Below are positions 29,667 through 40,843 of a stretch of DNA of 64,000 bases, in pieces. The notes under the pieces were generated by a model. The model was given only the letters and a program-made list of their open reading frames with translations, did no database searches and had not been told where the DNA came from. The number at the start of each line of letters is the position of its first letter. The stretch's first letter is position 1. The DNA is from Clostridiales bacterium (GTDB lineage: Bacteria; Bacillota; DSM-16504; Desulfitibacterales; JAICDB01), in the NCBI GenBank assembly GCA_020063565.1, contig JAICDB010000001.1:97056-161055 (forward strand), written 5' to 3'. A program made the translations under genes and the position numbers.

Positions 29667-30939
29667 AAACGCACTTATCATTGATTCAGTACGTCACAGG
29701 GAATTTAAAGGTGATATTTTAATTGAAAACTGCAAAATAAAAAAAGTTGCAGAAGAAATTGAAATTAATGACCGGGAGGAAACCAGAACAATTGACCTGG
29801 AAGGCAAAGTTGTAACTCCGGGAATGATTGATATGCATGTCCATTTAAGGGAACCGGGGGAAGAAAATAAAGAAACCATAGCCACAGGTACAAAGGCTGC
29901 AGCTTACGGGGGCTTTACTGCTGTTGCCTGTATGCCAAACACTTATCCTGCAGCAGATAATGAGGCAACAATAGAATTAATAAAAAGAAGGGCTGAAGAA
30001 GCCGGAAACTGCAGAGTGCTTCCGGTAGGTTGTTTAACAAAGGAGAGACAGGGTGAAATAATGGCTGAATACGGCTTTTTGAAAGATGCGGGAGTTGTTG
30101 CCCTGTCCGATGATGGAAACGGTGTTATGAATTCGGAAGTTATGCGCCACTGTATGGAGTATGCTACCCTCTATGATTTACCTGTCTTGAGCCACTGTGA
30201 GGATGAAAACCTGGCAGAAGGAGGGCAGATCCATGAAGGATATTACAGCACAATTTTAGGATTGCAAGGCATACCTGCTGCGGCAGAGGAGATAATGATC
30301 GCCAGGGATATTGCACTTGCCGAGTTAACAGGAGCAAGGCTGCACATCTGCCATATCAGTACTAAAGGCGGAGTGGAACTGGTACGCCGGGCAAAGGAGA
30401 AGGGACTTAAAGTTACTGCAGAGGCGGCGCCCCATCATTTTAGCCTTTCAGATCAAGAAACAGCAAGTTACAATACAGCAACAAAAGTTAACCCTCCTTT
30501 ACGGTCTGAAGAACACATTCAAGCGGTGATTGCAGGCCTGAAAGACGGTACTATTGATGTAATTGCCTCTGACCATGCACCCCATAGCAGGGAAGAAAAA
30601 GAAGTTGAATACCCCTTTGCTCCCTTTGGAATCTCGGGGGTGGAAACCTGCCTGGCAGTAAGCCTGCACTATCTTTACCATACTGGAAAGCTTAGCTTAA
30701 GACAGTTGGTAGAGAAGTTTACCACAGGACCTGCGTCCGTGCTGGGAATAAATATTGCGGGAATAGAAGAAGGTTCACTTGCCCACCTGACTGTATTTGA
30801 CCCTGAGCTGGTGAAGGCAGTGAATCTGAAAAACTGGCATTCCCTGGGTCAAAATACTCCCTATGCAGGAAAAAACCTCAAGGGGTGGCCTGTAATGACA
30901 ATTGTAGGAGGAAAAATAACCGCTGAAAGCTTAACCTGA
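29647..30939 (+). CDS. pyrC: Dihydroorotase
   Basis: [55 protein letters not shown]. Confidence 0.98.
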   Translation: MKRLVLKNALIIDSVRHREFKGDILIENCKIKKVAEEIEINDREETRTIDLEGKVVTPGMIDMHVHLREPGEENKETIATGTKAAAYGGFTAVACMPNTYPAADNEATIELIKRRAEEAGNCRVLPVGCLTKERQGEIMAEYGFLKDAGVVALSDDGNGVMNSEVMRHCMEYATLYDLPVLSHCEDENLAEGGQIHEGYYSTILGLQGIPAAAEEIMIARDIALAELTGARLHICHISTKGGVELVRRAKEKGLKVTAEAAPHHFSLSDQETASYNTATKVNPPLRSEEHIQAVIAGLKDGTIDVIASDHAPHSREEKEVEYPFAPFGISGVETCLAVSLHYLYHTGKLSLRQLVEKFTTGPASVLGINIAGIEEGSLAHLTVFDPELVKAVNLKNWHSLGQNTPYAGKNLKGWPVMTIVGGKITAESLT

Positions 30940-30987
30940 TTAAACTTATTGCCACAAGTGGAAATAAACAATTTGGGGAGGGGTAGT

Positions 30988-32076
30988 ATGGAAGCGAAGC
31001 TTGTTTTAGAAGATGGCGAAATATTTGTGGGAAAATCCTGTGGAATACCCGGAACAGCCTTTGGAGAAGTAGTTTTCAACACTTCCATGAACGGTTATCA
31101 GGAAATAATGACAGACCCTTCTTATGCCGGCCAGATAGTAACTTTTACCTACCCGCTGGTAGGAAATTACGGAGTCCATGGTAGTTACCAGGAATCAGCT
31201 GCTTCATGGGCTCAGGGGATAATCGTTAAGGAATTGTGCACGGCGCCGGGAGGCTCCCGTATCGATAAGAAACTGCAAGCTTTTCTTGAAGAACAAAGGC
31301 TGGTTGGGATTTGTGACATTGATACCAGAACACTTACAAAGCATCTCAGGGTTATGGGTACCATGAGGGGAATTATCACTACTGAAGATATCCCTGTGGA
31401 AGAACTTACCAAGAAGGCGCAGTCAATATCGCACCTGTCAGAATTAGATCTTGTTGCAAAGGTCACTTGTGAGAAGCCATATATTCTTCCAGGAGGACAA
31501 ACAACTGTAGCGGTTATTGATATGGGAGTTAAGCATAACATCTTGCGCAGTCTGACTTCCAGAGGTTGTACGGTGGTGGTATTACCGGCAAAAACTGCTT
31601 ATGAGGATATAATGAAGTATTCTCCTCAAGGGATTATACTTTCAAATGGCCCGGGAGACCCTAAAACTGTAAGCTACGTAGCAAATACCGTAAAAAAATT
31701 GCTTGGAAAAGTTCCTATCATGGGAATTTGTATGGGACACCAGGTTCTCGGGATAGCTCTGGGGGGAGAGACATTTAAGCTAAAATTTGGCCACCGGGGA
31801 GGTAACCATCCGGTCAAAAATTTACAAACAGGAAGAGTAGATATTACCTCTCAAAACCATGGGTTTGCACTGAAGGAAGAAGGACTTCCCCATGATGTAG
31901 AGATTACCCACGTTAACCTCAATGACGGTACCGTGGAAGGAATAGAGCATAAAAATTTACCCGCATTTTCAATCCAATATCATCCTGAAGGGGCGCCGGG
32001 GCCCCATGATTCAAGAAACCTATTCGATAAATTTTTAAATATGGTAGAGCGAGACAGGGGGGATCAAAGTGCCTAG
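30988..32076 (+). CDS. carA: Carbamoyl-phosphate synthase small subunit
   Basis: [50 protein letters not shown]. Start moved to the ATG after GGGGAGGGG. Confidence 0.98.
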   Translation: MEAKLVLEDGEIFVGKSCGIPGTAFGEVVFNTSMNGYQEIMTDPSYAGQIVTFTYPLVGNYGVHGSYQESAASWAQGIIVKELCTAPGGSRIDKKLQAFLEEQRLVGICDIDTRTLTKHLRVMGTMRGIITTEDIPVEELTKKAQSISHLSELDLVAKVTCEKPYILPGGQTTVAVIDMGVKHNILRSLTSRGCTVVVLPAKTAYEDIMKYSPQGIILSNGPGDPKTVSYVANTVKKLLGKVPIMGICMGHQVLGIALGGETFKLKFGHRGGNHPVKNLQTGRVDITSQNHGFALKEEGLPHDVEITHVNLNDGTVEGIEHKNLPAFSIQYHPEGAPGPHDSRNLFDKFLNMVERDRGDQSA

Positions 32077-35000
32077 GAGAGAAGACATCAAAAAAGTTCT
32101 GGTAATCGGTTCAGGCCCTATAGTTATCGGGCAGGCTGCAGAATTCGACTATGCTGGTACTCAAGCCTGTCGTACCCTGCAGGAAGAAGGTATAGAGGTA
32201 GTACTTGTCAATAGCAATCCTGCAACCATTATGACCGACAGGGAGCTTGCCCACAAGGTATATTTGGAACCTTTAACTGCAGAATACCTGGAAGAAATAA
32301 TCCATTTGGAAAGACCTGACGGCCTCTTACCTACACTGGGTGGACAGATAGGCTTAAATCTTGCGGAAGAGCTGGCTAAAAACGGTGTACTTGAGAAATA
32401 TGAGGTAACTCTTCTGGGTACTTCCCTGGAAGCAATTCAAAAGGCTGAAGATAGAGATCTTTTTAAAAAGCTACTTCTGGAACTCGAGGAACCCGTTCCT
32501 GAAAGTACCATAGTATCATCGAGGGAAGAAGCACTGGAATTTGCTGCGAGAATTGGCTATCCCGTAATAGTTCGCCCTGCCTATACACTTGGAGGTACCG
32601 GCGGTGGAATAGCCCATAATGCCCCGGAGCTGAAAGAAATTGTTTCCCGAGGATTGCGTTACAGTATGATTAAACAGCTCCTGATTGAAAGAAGTGTTGC
32701 GGGCTGGAAGGAAATTGAGTATGAAGTAATGCGTGATGCTGCTGATAACTGTATAACTGTTTGCAACATGGAAAATATTGATCCCGTCGGAGTACACACG
32801 GGAGACAGCATCGTGGTTGCTCCCAGCCAGACTTTATCCGACAAGGAACACCAGATGCTGCGCTCAGCTTCCCTAAAAATTATCAGGGCTTTAAAAATAG
32901 CCGGAGGCTGTAACATCCAGTTTGCATTAAATCCTAAAAACAATGAGTATTATGTGATAGAAGTCAATCCCAGGGTAAGTCGTTCCAGTGCACTTGCAAG
33001 TAAGGCAACAGGCTATCCAATAGCCCGCGTGGCAACAAAAATCGCCCTTGGTTACCGCCTGGATGAAATTCAAAATGAGATTACGCAAAAAACAATTGCC
33101 TGTTTTGAGCCTGCCCTGGATTACGTAGTAGTCAAAATACCCCGTTGGCCTTTTGATAAATTCCCTACTGCGGACCGCTTTCTGGGATCACAAATGAAAG
33201 CTACCGGGGAAATTATGGCCCTGGGACGAAATTTTGAAAGTGCACTTTTAAAGGGGATTCGTTCTTTGGAGATGTCTGTGGAAGATTTAGATATGAAAGA
33301 ACTTCGAGAATGGTCCACTGAAAAACTCAAGAAAACACTTTTCCACCCCGATGACCGCAGACTGTGGTGCATTGTAGAAGCTTTTCGCCGGGGCTGGACG
33401 GTAGAGGAAGTAAAAACCTTGACTTCCATAAATGAATTCTTCCTGGAGAAAATACACAATCTTGTTCGCTGGGAATTTGAAATATTACCTGAATCAGAAC
33501 CTTCTCCTGAAATCTTACTGGAAGCTAAGAAACTCGGTTTTAGTGATAAGACTCTGGCCGGGGTATGGAAGATGAAGGAATCTGAAGTTAAGGCATTGAG
33601 GAAAGAATGGCAAATAACAGCTGCTTTTCGAATGGTTGATACCTGCGCCGGGGAATTTCCCGCCGCCACCCCCTATTACTATTCTGCCTACGGTGAAAAT
33701 GATGAGTGTAACCCCGAAGAAGGAGAAAAAGTTGTGGTGCTTGGCTCCGGACCCATTCGGATTGGACAGGGGATTGAATTTGATTACTGCTCGGTTCACT
33801 CTGCCTGGGGATTGCGTGAAGCCGGTTACCAGTCAATTGTAATAAATAACAATCCCGAAACTGTGAGTACCGATTTTGATACCTCGGACAGGCTCTATTT
33901 TGAACCCTTAACTCTGGAAGATGTTTTAAATGTAATAGAAAAGGAAAAACCTCTTGGTGTTATCGTTCAATTTGGAGGGCAGACTGCGGTAAACCTGGCC
34001 CGCCCATTACAGGAAGCGGGAGTAAAAATTCTTGGAACAACTGTAGAAGAAATGGATTTAGCTGAAGACAGGCAAAAGTTTACTGAGCTACTTCAAAAAC
34101 TAAAAATACCTTGTCCGCAAGGAAAAACTGCCCGAAGCCGCCAGGAAGCTGAAGAAATTGCGGCAACAATAGGTTTCCCGGTATTGGTACGGCCTTCTTA
34201 TGTACTTGGGGGAAGGGCTATGGAAATAGTATATAACCTGGAAGAGTTGCGGCAATATCTTGAACAGGCAGTAACGGTTTCACCGCAATATCCCGTACTG
34301 GTTGACCGTTATCTACGAGGTAGGGAAATTGAAGTTGATGCAATAAGTGATGGAAATGAAGTATTGATACCCGGCATAATGGAGCATATTGAAAGGGCCG
34401 GAGTACATTCGGGAGATAGTATTGCTGTTTATCCTTCCCGCTCCTTACCGAAAGAAATAGTGGAAAAAATAGTCGATTATACCACCAGGTTGGCTCAAGG
34501 ATTACATGTGAGGGGAATGCTCAATATCCAGTATGTAATCCATAATGAAAATGTTTATGTACTGGAGGTAAATCCCAGATCCAGTCGTACGGTACCCTTT
34601 ATCAGTAAGGTTAGCGGAATTCCGTTAGTAAAGCTTGCAACACAGTGTATACTTGGTGAAAGTTTGAGTGGATTGGGATACAGAGGGGGTCTCTATAATC
34701 CCCCGGACCTGACTGCAGTAAAAATGCCTGTTTTTTCATTTTCCAAACTGCTGGATGTTGAAACTTCCCTTGGACCTGAAATGAAGTCAACGGGAGAGGC
34801 GCTCGGTTTGGACAGGGATTCTACAAAGGCAATGTATAAAGCGTTTCTGGCAGCAGGATACAATTTCCCCAAGAGAGGTATTCTACTGGCTACAATAGCT
34901 GATAAGGATAAAGAAGAAGCACTTCCCATTTTGAAAGGTTTCTCTGAGCTAGGATATAGCTTGGTCGCCACAGAAGGTACTGCACAAATGCTGGAAAGAA

Positions 35001-35269
35001 ACAATATTCCTGTGAGAAAAATTAATAAAGTATCCCAAGGTTCACCGCATGTTGTGGATTTCATACAGGAGGGAAAGGTAGATCTTGTAATAAACACATT
35101 TACCAGAGGAAAACAGCCTGAAAGGGACGGTTTTAAAATCCGCAGGGCAGGTGTTGAATATGGAGTGCCATTACTAACTTCCCTCGACACCGCATCAGCA
35201 ATTTTAAAGGTTTTACAATCTATGCTACAGGTACGTTCCCTTCAGGACTATACAGGGGAGGAAAGATAA
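32069..35269 (+). CDS. carB: Carbamoyl-phosphate synthase large subunit
   Basis: Duplicated ATP-grasp architecture; [28 protein letters not shown] and [26 protein letters not shown]. Confidence 0.99.
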   Translation: MPRREDIKKVLVIGSGPIVIGQAAEFDYAGTQACRTLQEEGIEVVLVNSNPATIMTDRELAHKVYLEPLTAEYLEEIIHLERPDGLLPTLGGQIGLNLAEELAKNGVLEKYEVTLLGTSLEAIQKAEDRDLFKKLLLELEEPVPESTIVSSREEALEFAARIGYPVIVRPAYTLGGTGGGIAHNAPELKEIVSRGLRYSMIKQLLIERSVAGWKEIEYEVMRDAADNCITVCNMENIDPVGVHTGDSIVVAPSQTLSDKEHQMLRSASLKIIRALKIAGGCNIQFALNPKNNEYYVIEVNPRVSRSSALASKATGYPIARVATKIALGYRLDEIQNEITQKTIACFEPALDYVVVKIPRWPFDKFPTADRFLGSQMKATGEIMALGRNFESALLKGIRSLEMSVEDLDMKELREWSTEKLKKTLFHPDDRRLWCIVEAFRRGWTVEEVKTLTSINEFFLEKIHNLVRWEFEILPESEPSPEILLEAKKLGFSDKTLAGVWKMKESEVKALRKEWQITAAFRMVDTCAGEFPAATPYYYSAYGENDECNPEEGEKVVVLGSGPIRIGQGIEFDYCSVHSAWGLREAGYQSIVINNNPETVSTDFDTSDRLYFEPLTLEDVLNVIEKEKPLGVIVQFGGQTAVNLARPLQEAGVKILGTTVEEMDLAEDRQKFTELLQKLKIPCPQGKTARSRQEAEEIAATIGFPVLVRPSYVLGGRAMEIVYNLEELRQYLEQAVTVSPQYPVLVDRYLRGREIEVDAISDGNEVLIPGIMEHIERAGVHSGDSIAVYPSRSLPKEIVEKIVDYTTRLAQGLHVRGMLNIQYVIHNENVYVLEVNPRSSRTVPFISKVSGIPLVKLATQCILGESLSGLGYRGGLYNPPDLTAVKMPVFSFSKLLDVETSLGPEMKSTGEALGLDRDSTKAMYKAFLAAGYNFPKRGILLATIADKDKEEALPILKGFSELGYSLVATEGTAQMLERNNIPVRKINKVSQGSPHVVDFIQEGKVDLVINTFTRGKQPERDGFKIRRAGVEYGVPLLTSLDTASAILKVLQSMLQVRSLQDYTGEER

Positions 35270-36046
35270 ATGGGAGTATATGAAGCACGGGTTATTTCCC
35301 ATCAGAAACTGCAGGAATCCGCTTATCTGTTAGAGCTGCACTGTCCGGAAATTGTGGAAAAAGCCCAGGCGGGGCAGTTTGTTCACTTAAAATGTTCAGA
35401 GACCCTTGCCCCCCTTTTAAGGCGCCCCTTCAGTATCCATAAGACTGATGCTGCCCGGGGCAGTTTGAGCATATATTACGCAGTTGTAGGGGAAGGTACC
35501 GATTTGTTGAGTAAAGTGTCCATTAATGAACAGCTTTCTGTGCTGGGCCCTTTGGGAAAAGGTTTTCAGCTAACAAAAGGGAAGAATGTTGTTGTGATCG
35601 GTGGCGGAATGGGAATAGCGCCCATGCTCTTTTTGGCAGAGGAGCTTTCTAAAAATGATAATAAAATAACCATCTTGCTTGGTGCCAGGGATAAAGAAGG
35701 ATTACTTGTTAAAGATTCCTTTGCACGCTTTACAAATGACCTGCAACTGGCCACCGATGACGGCAGTTTAGGGCACAAGGGAACTGTTGTAGAGCTCTTA
35801 AAGGAATCTTTACAAGATAACCCCACCATGCTTTATGCCTGCGGCCCGCTACCAATGCTTAAGGAAGTTAAAAGGCTTTCCGAAAAAGAGGGGATACCCT
35901 GCCAGTTATCCCTGGAAGCAAGGATGGCCTGCGGTATAGGAGCTTGCCTGGGCTGTACCTGTAAGGGGAAAGGCGAAAAGTATTATCCCAAGGTATGCAG
36001 TGACGGCCCGGTGTTTTGGGCGGAGGAGGTGGATTTAAGTGAGTAA
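35270..36046 (+). CDS. pyrK: Dihydroorotate dehydrogenase electron-transfer subunit
   Basis: [26 protein letters not shown]-terminal [2Fe-2S] Cys cluster [19 protein letters not shown]...VCSDGPVF. Confidence 0.96.
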   Translation: MGVYEARVISHQKLQESAYLLELHCPEIVEKAQAGQFVHLKCSETLAPLLRRPFSIHKTDAARGSLSIYYAVVGEGTDLLSKVSINEQLSVLGPLGKGFQLTKGKNVVVIGGGMGIAPMLFLAEELSKNDNKITILLGARDKEGLLVKDSFARFTNDLQLATDDGSLGHKGTVVELLKESLQDNPTMLYACGPLPMLKEVKRLSEKEGIPCQLSLEARMACGIGACLGCTCKGKGEKYYPKVCSDGPVFWAEEVDLSE

Positions 36047-36968
36047 AGCTCCCGATTTATCAATGGAGATTGCAGGACTGAAATTGAAAAATCCCGTTCT
36101 GGTGGCATCCGGAACCTTTGGCTTTGGGATGGAATACTGTGATTATTTTAACCCTTCAGTACTGGGGGGAATTATGACCAAGGGAATTACTCTAGAGCCG
36201 CGTCCGGGTAACCCTCCGCCCCGCCTCTGCGAGACTCCCGCAGGTCTTCTTAATTCAATAGGGCTTGAAAATCCCGGAGTAGATGATTTTTTAGCAAGTT
36301 ATTTACCCGTAATGAAAGAAAAATTTTCTACTGCAATAATAGTCAATATCGCCGGAAGTACTGTAGAACAATATGCTGAGGTTTCTTCAAAGCTTGATGG
36401 CGTAGAGGGGATAGATGCCCTGGAGGTTAATATTTCCTGTCCCAATGTCAAAGAGGGAGGAATGGCCTTTGGTGCAACTGCCCAATCGGCTGCTCAAGTT
36501 GTGGCTGCTATCAGAAATGAAACCTCACTGCCGCTGATAGTGAAGTTAAGCCCCAATGTTACCGACATTGTAGAAATTGCTCAAGCTGTAGTAGATGCAG
36601 GCGCAGATGCACTATCTCTAATCAATACGCTACTCGGGATGGCAATTGATATCGAAAAGGAAAAGCCGGTACTTGGCAATGTCTTTGGAGGACTGTCGGG
36701 ACCTGCCGTTAAACCTGTGGCGGTACGCGCGGTCTGGCAGGTAAGTCAAAGCGTAGATGTTCCGGTAATTGGTATGGGGGGAATAACAGGTGCGGAAGAT
36801 GCACTGGAATTCTTTATGGCCGGGGCCAGTGCAGTTGCCATAGGAACAGGAAATTTCACTGACCCTCTCACAGCAGTTAAGACCTTATCCGGCATTGAAG
36901 AGTATCTCACGGAAAAGGGATATGCTTCTATAAAAGAATTGATAGGTAAGGCATGGAAGGGGAGTTAA
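36039..36968 (+). CDS. pyrD: Dihydroorotate dehydrogenase 1B
   Basis: [53 protein letters not shown]. Confidence 0.97.
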   Translation: MSKAPDLSMEIAGLKLKNPVLVASGTFGFGMEYCDYFNPSVLGGIMTKGITLEPRPGNPPPRLCETPAGLLNSIGLENPGVDDFLASYLPVMKEKFSTAIIVNIAGSTVEQYAEVSSKLDGVEGIDALEVNISCPNVKEGGMAFGATAQSAAQVVAAIRNETSLPLIVKLSPNVTDIVEIAQAVVDAGADALSLINTLLGMAIDIEKEKPVLGNVFGGLSGPAVKPVAVRAVWQVSQSVDVPVIGMGGITGAEDALEFFMAGASAVAIGTGNFTDPLTAVKTLSGIEEYLTEKGYASIKELIGKAWKGS

Positions 36969-36969
36969 C

Positions 36970-37683
36970 ATGAAGGCAAAATTGATAGTTGCTCTTGACA
37001 CTCCGGAGGAAAAACGGGTTAGAGAATTGGTTACTGTTCTCAAAGATAAAGTTGATATCTTTAAGGTGGGATTGGAGCAGTACCTGGCCAGCAGGGGAAA
37101 AGTGCTTGACTACCTGCGAAGTAACGGCAAAAAGGTTTTTCTGGATTTGAAGTTCCATGATATACCCAATACAGTGGAAGCAGCCGCTAGAGTTGCGGTG
37201 AGAGAAGGAGTCTGGATGTTCAATATGCATGTTTCAGATTTTGAAGGAATGAAGAGAGTAGCGGAAGCAGCTCTTGAGGAGGCAGAGAAAACAGGGATAG
37301 TTAGACCACTGGTAATTGGTGTGACAGTTTTAACTTCCATGAGTGAAGAGGATTTGCAGGAAACCGGAATACCTCTTACTCCACAGGAACTGGTAATAAA
37401 ACGTGCGCTCCTGGCCCAAAAAGCTGGCTTAGATGGGGTTGTGGCTTCCCCAAGGGAAGCAAAGTCTATCAGGGAAAATTGCGGCGAGGATTTCATTTCG
37501 GTGTGTCCCGGCATTCGACCTGCTTGGGCGGCAAAAGGTGATCAAAAGAGGATTATGCCCCCCGGTACTGCACTTAAAGAGGGAGCCCATTATCTGGTGG
37601 TTGGAAGGCCTATTACAAAGGCAGATGACCCTGGTGAGGCTGCTTCTAAAATTTTAGCTGAAATGGAGGAGGCGTTTAAATAA
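36970..37683 (+). CDS. pyrF: Orotidine-5'-phosphate decarboxylase
   Basis: LIVALDTPEE, FLDLKFHDIPNTV, CPGIRP, YLVVGRPITKADDP. Confidence 0.97.
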   Translation: MKAKLIVALDTPEEKRVRELVTVLKDKVDIFKVGLEQYLASRGKVLDYLRSNGKKVFLDLKFHDIPNTVEAAARVAVREGVWMFNMHVSDFEGMKRVAEAALEEAEKTGIVRPLVIGVTVLTSMSEEDLQETGIPLTPQELVIKRALLAQKAGLDGVVASPREAKSIRENCGEDFISVCPGIRPAWAAKGDQKRIMPPGTALKEGAHYLVVGRPITKADDPGEAASKILAEMEEAFK

Positions 37684-38261
37684 TGTTAACCAGAGACGAA
37701 ATTATTGAGATTTTGAAAGATACAGGAGCTCTTCTAACAGGGCATTTTCTTTTAAGCTCCGGACTGCACAGCGACCGTTACATCCAGTGCGCTAAAGTTT
37801 TACAATATCCTGATCTGGCAGAAAAGCTCTGTTCCCAGTTAGCGGAAAAGGTAAGGGATTTTAATCCCGATCTGGTAATCGGACCTGCTCTGGGGGGAGT
37901 TGTAGCCGCCTATGAAACTGCTCGCGCGCTTAATAAACCCGGAATATTTGCAGAAAGAAAGGACGGTGAGATGCAGATCAGACGTGGTTTCCAAATAAAT
38001 CCCGGTCAAAGGGTTTTAATAGTTGAAGATGTGGTAACCACCGGGGGATCCGTTAAAGAAGTACTGAAAAAAGTTAAGGAATGTGGAGGAGAAGTTGTGG
38101 GGGTAGCTTCACTGATAGACCGCAGCGGTGGTCAAGCAAACTTTGAAGTTCCCTTCAAATCCCTAATAGCACTTGAAGTTCCAGTATTTAAACCTGAAGA
38201 ATGTTCCCAGTGTAAAGAAGGTATCCCGGTAGTTAAGCCGGGGAGCAGAGGCCAAAGTTAA
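37683..38261 (+). CDS. pyrE: Orotate phosphoribosyltransferase
   Basis: GHFLLSSGLHSDRYIQCAKVL; VLIVEDVVTTGGSVKEV. Confidence 0.97.
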   Translation: MLTRDEIIEILKDTGALLTGHFLLSSGLHSDRYIQCAKVLQYPDLAEKLCSQLAEKVRDFNPDLVIGPALGGVVAAYETARALNKPGIFAERKDGEMQIRRGFQINPGQRVLIVEDVVTTGGSVKEVLKKVKECGGEVVGVASLIDRSGGQANFEVPFKSLIALEVPVFKPEECSQCKEGIPVVKPGSRGQS

Positions 38262-38298
38262 TCCATACAAGTTACCATTATATTTGTATTCTAACAGT

Positions 38299-38330
38299 AA
38301 AAAGGCAACTCGCATGCGAGTTGCCTTTTT
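38299..38330. terminator. Bidirectional terminator, 32-bp perfect palindrome
   Basis: AAAAAGGCAACTCGCATGCGAGTTGCCTTTTT between convergent pyrE and AGCS gene. Confidence 0.93.
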
Positions 38331-38336
38331 ACTGAT

Positions 38337-39727
38337 TTATTGCTTTTTAGGTGTGACTGTCACATCCTTCTGTTCTATAAAATACTCTTTAGTTATCTTA
38401 AATATTACGGGGCTCAATAATAAAAGTGCAATCAAGTTTGGTACGGCCATGAGACCGTTCATTGCATCTGCAACCAGCCAAATTAATTCGAGGTTTCCAA
38501 TTGCACCTATAAAGACTGCCACAACCCAGAGGATGCGATATGGGAGTACTGCACCGGTTCCGAAGATATATTCAACACACTTTTCACCATAATAACTCCA
38601 TGCCAAAATGGTTGAGAAAGCGAAGAAAATTAGCCCGAAGGATACTACGAAGTCTCCGGGTCCCGGAAGCCCCATATTAAATGCCTTCGCTGAAAGCTCC
38701 GCTCCGGTTTCACCGCTCTGCCAGGCGCCTGTCATAATAATTACGAGCGCTGTCATGGTACAAACACAAATAGTATCGATAAAAGTCCCCAGCATTCCTA
38801 TGACACCCTGGCGAACAGGGTTGTTGGTAGTAGCTGCCGCGTGTGCGATTGGAGCGCTGCCAAGACCTGCTTCATTTGAGAATACACCCCTGGCAACACC
38901 AAAGCGGAGTGCTTGCTTTAAACCTGCCCCTGCAAAGCCGCCAACGGCAGCATGCCCTGTAAATGCGCTTGAAAAAATAAGGCCGATAGCTCCGGGAAGC
39001 TTAGAGGCATTTACTAAAATTATAATTAAAGCTCCAATTACATAAATAATTGCCATAAAAGGAACTAAACGTTCTGTTACTTCTCCAATACGAGTAATTC
39101 CGCCTATAATAACTGCAAAAGTTAGGATTGCTAAAACAATACCGGTAACAAAGAGAGGAATACCGAATGAACCCTGGGCAGCATGTGCCACTGAATTGGA
39201 CTGTACCGTATTTCCAATTCCAAAAGCAGCTACTGCTCCGAAGAGAGCAAAGAGCCAGGCAAGCCATTTCCAGTTGTCGCCAAGGCCATTCTTAATAAGT
39301 ACATTGGACCTCCGGCGTAGGAACCGTTTGGTTTAACCTCGCGATATTTAACTGCAAGTACTGCTTCGCCGTATTTTGTAGCCATGCCAAATAGCGCTGT
39401 AATCCACATCCAGAAAACTGCACCAGGTCCACCTAAAAAGATTGCGGTAGCTACCCCTGCAATGTTACCTGTACCAATGGTTGCAGATAATGCAGTCATC
39501 AGTGCCTGGAAGGGTGTAATTTCACCTTCGCCTTCCTGTTTTGTCTTGTCCCTGCCCTGGAAGAGGAGTTTAAATGCATAACCGATTTTTCTGACTGTCA
39601 TCCATTTGAGACCAAAAGTCAGGAAAATACCGGTTCCTACAAGTAATACCAGCATGTAGGGACCCCAGACTATACCACTTACCCAACTTACAAAACTCTC
39701 AAAATAAGCTAAAAAAGTTTCTATCAA
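38337..39727 (-). pseudogene. Alanine/glycine:cation symporter (AGCS family), interrupted by a frameshift near 39296-39303
   Basis: N-terminal half 39230..39727 (GTGIFLTFGLKWMTVRKIGYAFKLL... SATIGTGNIAGVATAIFLGGPGAVFWMWITALFGMATKYGEAVLAVKYRE...GSYAGGPMY) and C-terminal half 38337..39191 lie in different frames; reading across the junction gives IKNGLGDNWKWLAWLFALFGAVAAFGIGNTVQSNSVAHAAQG. Confidence 0.85.
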
Positions 39728-39874
39728 ATAAGACCTCCTTAGAGTTTAAAATAAAATATAGTCTCTATATTATAAATCATATTATTTATATATTCAAAAT
39801 AATGAAAATATTATGCAATATACATAATTTACCATATCATATAACCTGGCTGGAATTTTTTTGCGTGCAAAAAA

Positions 39875-39903
39875 TAAAAAAGTCAAAATCTCACGATCTT
39901 GAC
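39875..39903 (-). terminator. Intrinsic terminator downstream of the glycine riboswitch
   Basis: Minus strand GTCAAGATC-GTGA-GATTTTGAC-TTTTTTATTTTTT. Confidence 0.82.
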
Positions 39904-39961
39904 ACTGGAAAGAAAATAATAAGTACGAACAGTATAACTACTGTTACGAAACAAACCTATA

Positions 39962-40125
39962 CTCTGTCCTTTTGCCTGAGAGATTAAACAGTAAAAAACT
40001 GTTTTTGCCCCTTCGGCGCCCTATTGAGGATCTCTCCAGAGTCCTGTCCGCTTGCGGTACCGCTTTAATAAAAACACATGAGAGTTTTAACCCCTTCAGT
40101 GGACCAGATGGTCGCTCTCCTGCAA
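39962..40125 (-). ncRNA. Tandem glycine riboswitch
   Basis: Minus strand GCAGGAGAGCGACCA...CACTGAAGGGGTTAAAACTCTCA...GCGGACAGGACTCTGGAGAGATCC...GGCGCCGAAGGGGCAA...AATCTCTCAGGCAAAAGGACAGAG: two gcvT-type aptamers, upstream of an AGCS transporter gene. Confidence 0.95.
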
Positions 40126-40264
40126 ACATCATCCAGTGTGTGATATTAAATTGTGAATTAATAATTTAAATTATATATTTCTTATGGATAAAATGCAAGA
40201 TGCTTATTTATACTTTAATCTTATACATATAAAAGGATTTTTCAATATAATTTATAATTGTTAA

Positions 40265-40510
40265 GCCCTTAATGCTACCGGATATACATTTCTTTTTAGA
40301 GATATCAGGCTGCAGGTTAAAAAAGAAGATGTCGTAAGGGCGAAAAGGATCTCGGAAAATGATTTGGATAGCGATTGTACTGCATCCGAGTTGACCATAA
40401 GAACTGATTTTATGAGCGATATTTCTACTGTAGAAAATGTGTCAGAAGTTTTACAAACTGCCTACGGCCTATATAGCGAACTCTTAAATTTAGCTAAAGA
40501 TATAGAATAA
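40265..40510 (+). other. ORF remnant without a convincing start, unknown family
   Basis: Open frame ALNATGYTFLFRDIRLQVKKEDVVRAKRISENDLDSDCTASELTIRTDFMSDISTVENVSEVLQTAYGLYSELLNLAKDIE*; no canonical start with RBS. Confidence 0.35.
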
Positions 40511-40539
40511 ATAATATCCTTTTAATTGAAATAGCTAGA

Positions 40540-40720
40540 TAAATGTGGTAGTATTTTACCTGGATGGCATCCTGTGGAGCCATACCTGCTTGTTTCAGTT
40601 GGTATTTTCATAATCATATAGCTTATGTACCGCTTGGAGCCGGGAGGACCGAGACGGATAGACGGGTGAAGTATGTCTAAAAACAAACTACAACCTCCGG
40701 TACAACGGAGGATTTTTTAT
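40540..40720 (+). ncRNA. Structured attenuator-like leader of the pantothenate operon (possible pan motif)
   Basis: Nested GC-rich stem (CCG..CCG-AGA-CGG..CGG within GCTTGGAGCCGGGAGGACCGAGACGGATAGACGGGTGAAG) followed by a terminator hairpin; sits upstream of panBCD. Confidence 0.5.
40693..40719 (+). terminator. Leader terminator upstream of the pantothenate operon
   Basis: CCTCCG-GTACAA-CGGAGG-ATTTTTT. Confidence 0.85.
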
Positions 40721-40843
40721 TATCAGGAATAAGCTCGATAGTGCTGATAGGATACGTTGGAGCTAATTGCATAAATCATTTTCTTGAATACTGACCGTCT
40801 ACTTTCTTCCTCCCATGCAAAAAATAGTTAGGGAGGTGTTTTT

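Noticed and set aside
33121-33669. 182-aa minus-strand ORF
   Set aside because: Entirely antisense to carB; low-complexity Ser-rich translation typical of shadow ORFs.
39001-39267. 88-aa minus-strand ORF bridging the AGCS halves
   Set aside because: Third-frame translation of the symporter gene; Cys/Ser/Tyr-rich nonsense.
40540-40720. T-box or Moco-type riboswitch upstream of the pan operon
   Set aside because: No T-box sequence (TGGNACCGCG-like) or specifier-loop architecture recognised, and downstream genes are neither aminoacyl-tRNA nor Mo-cofactor genes.
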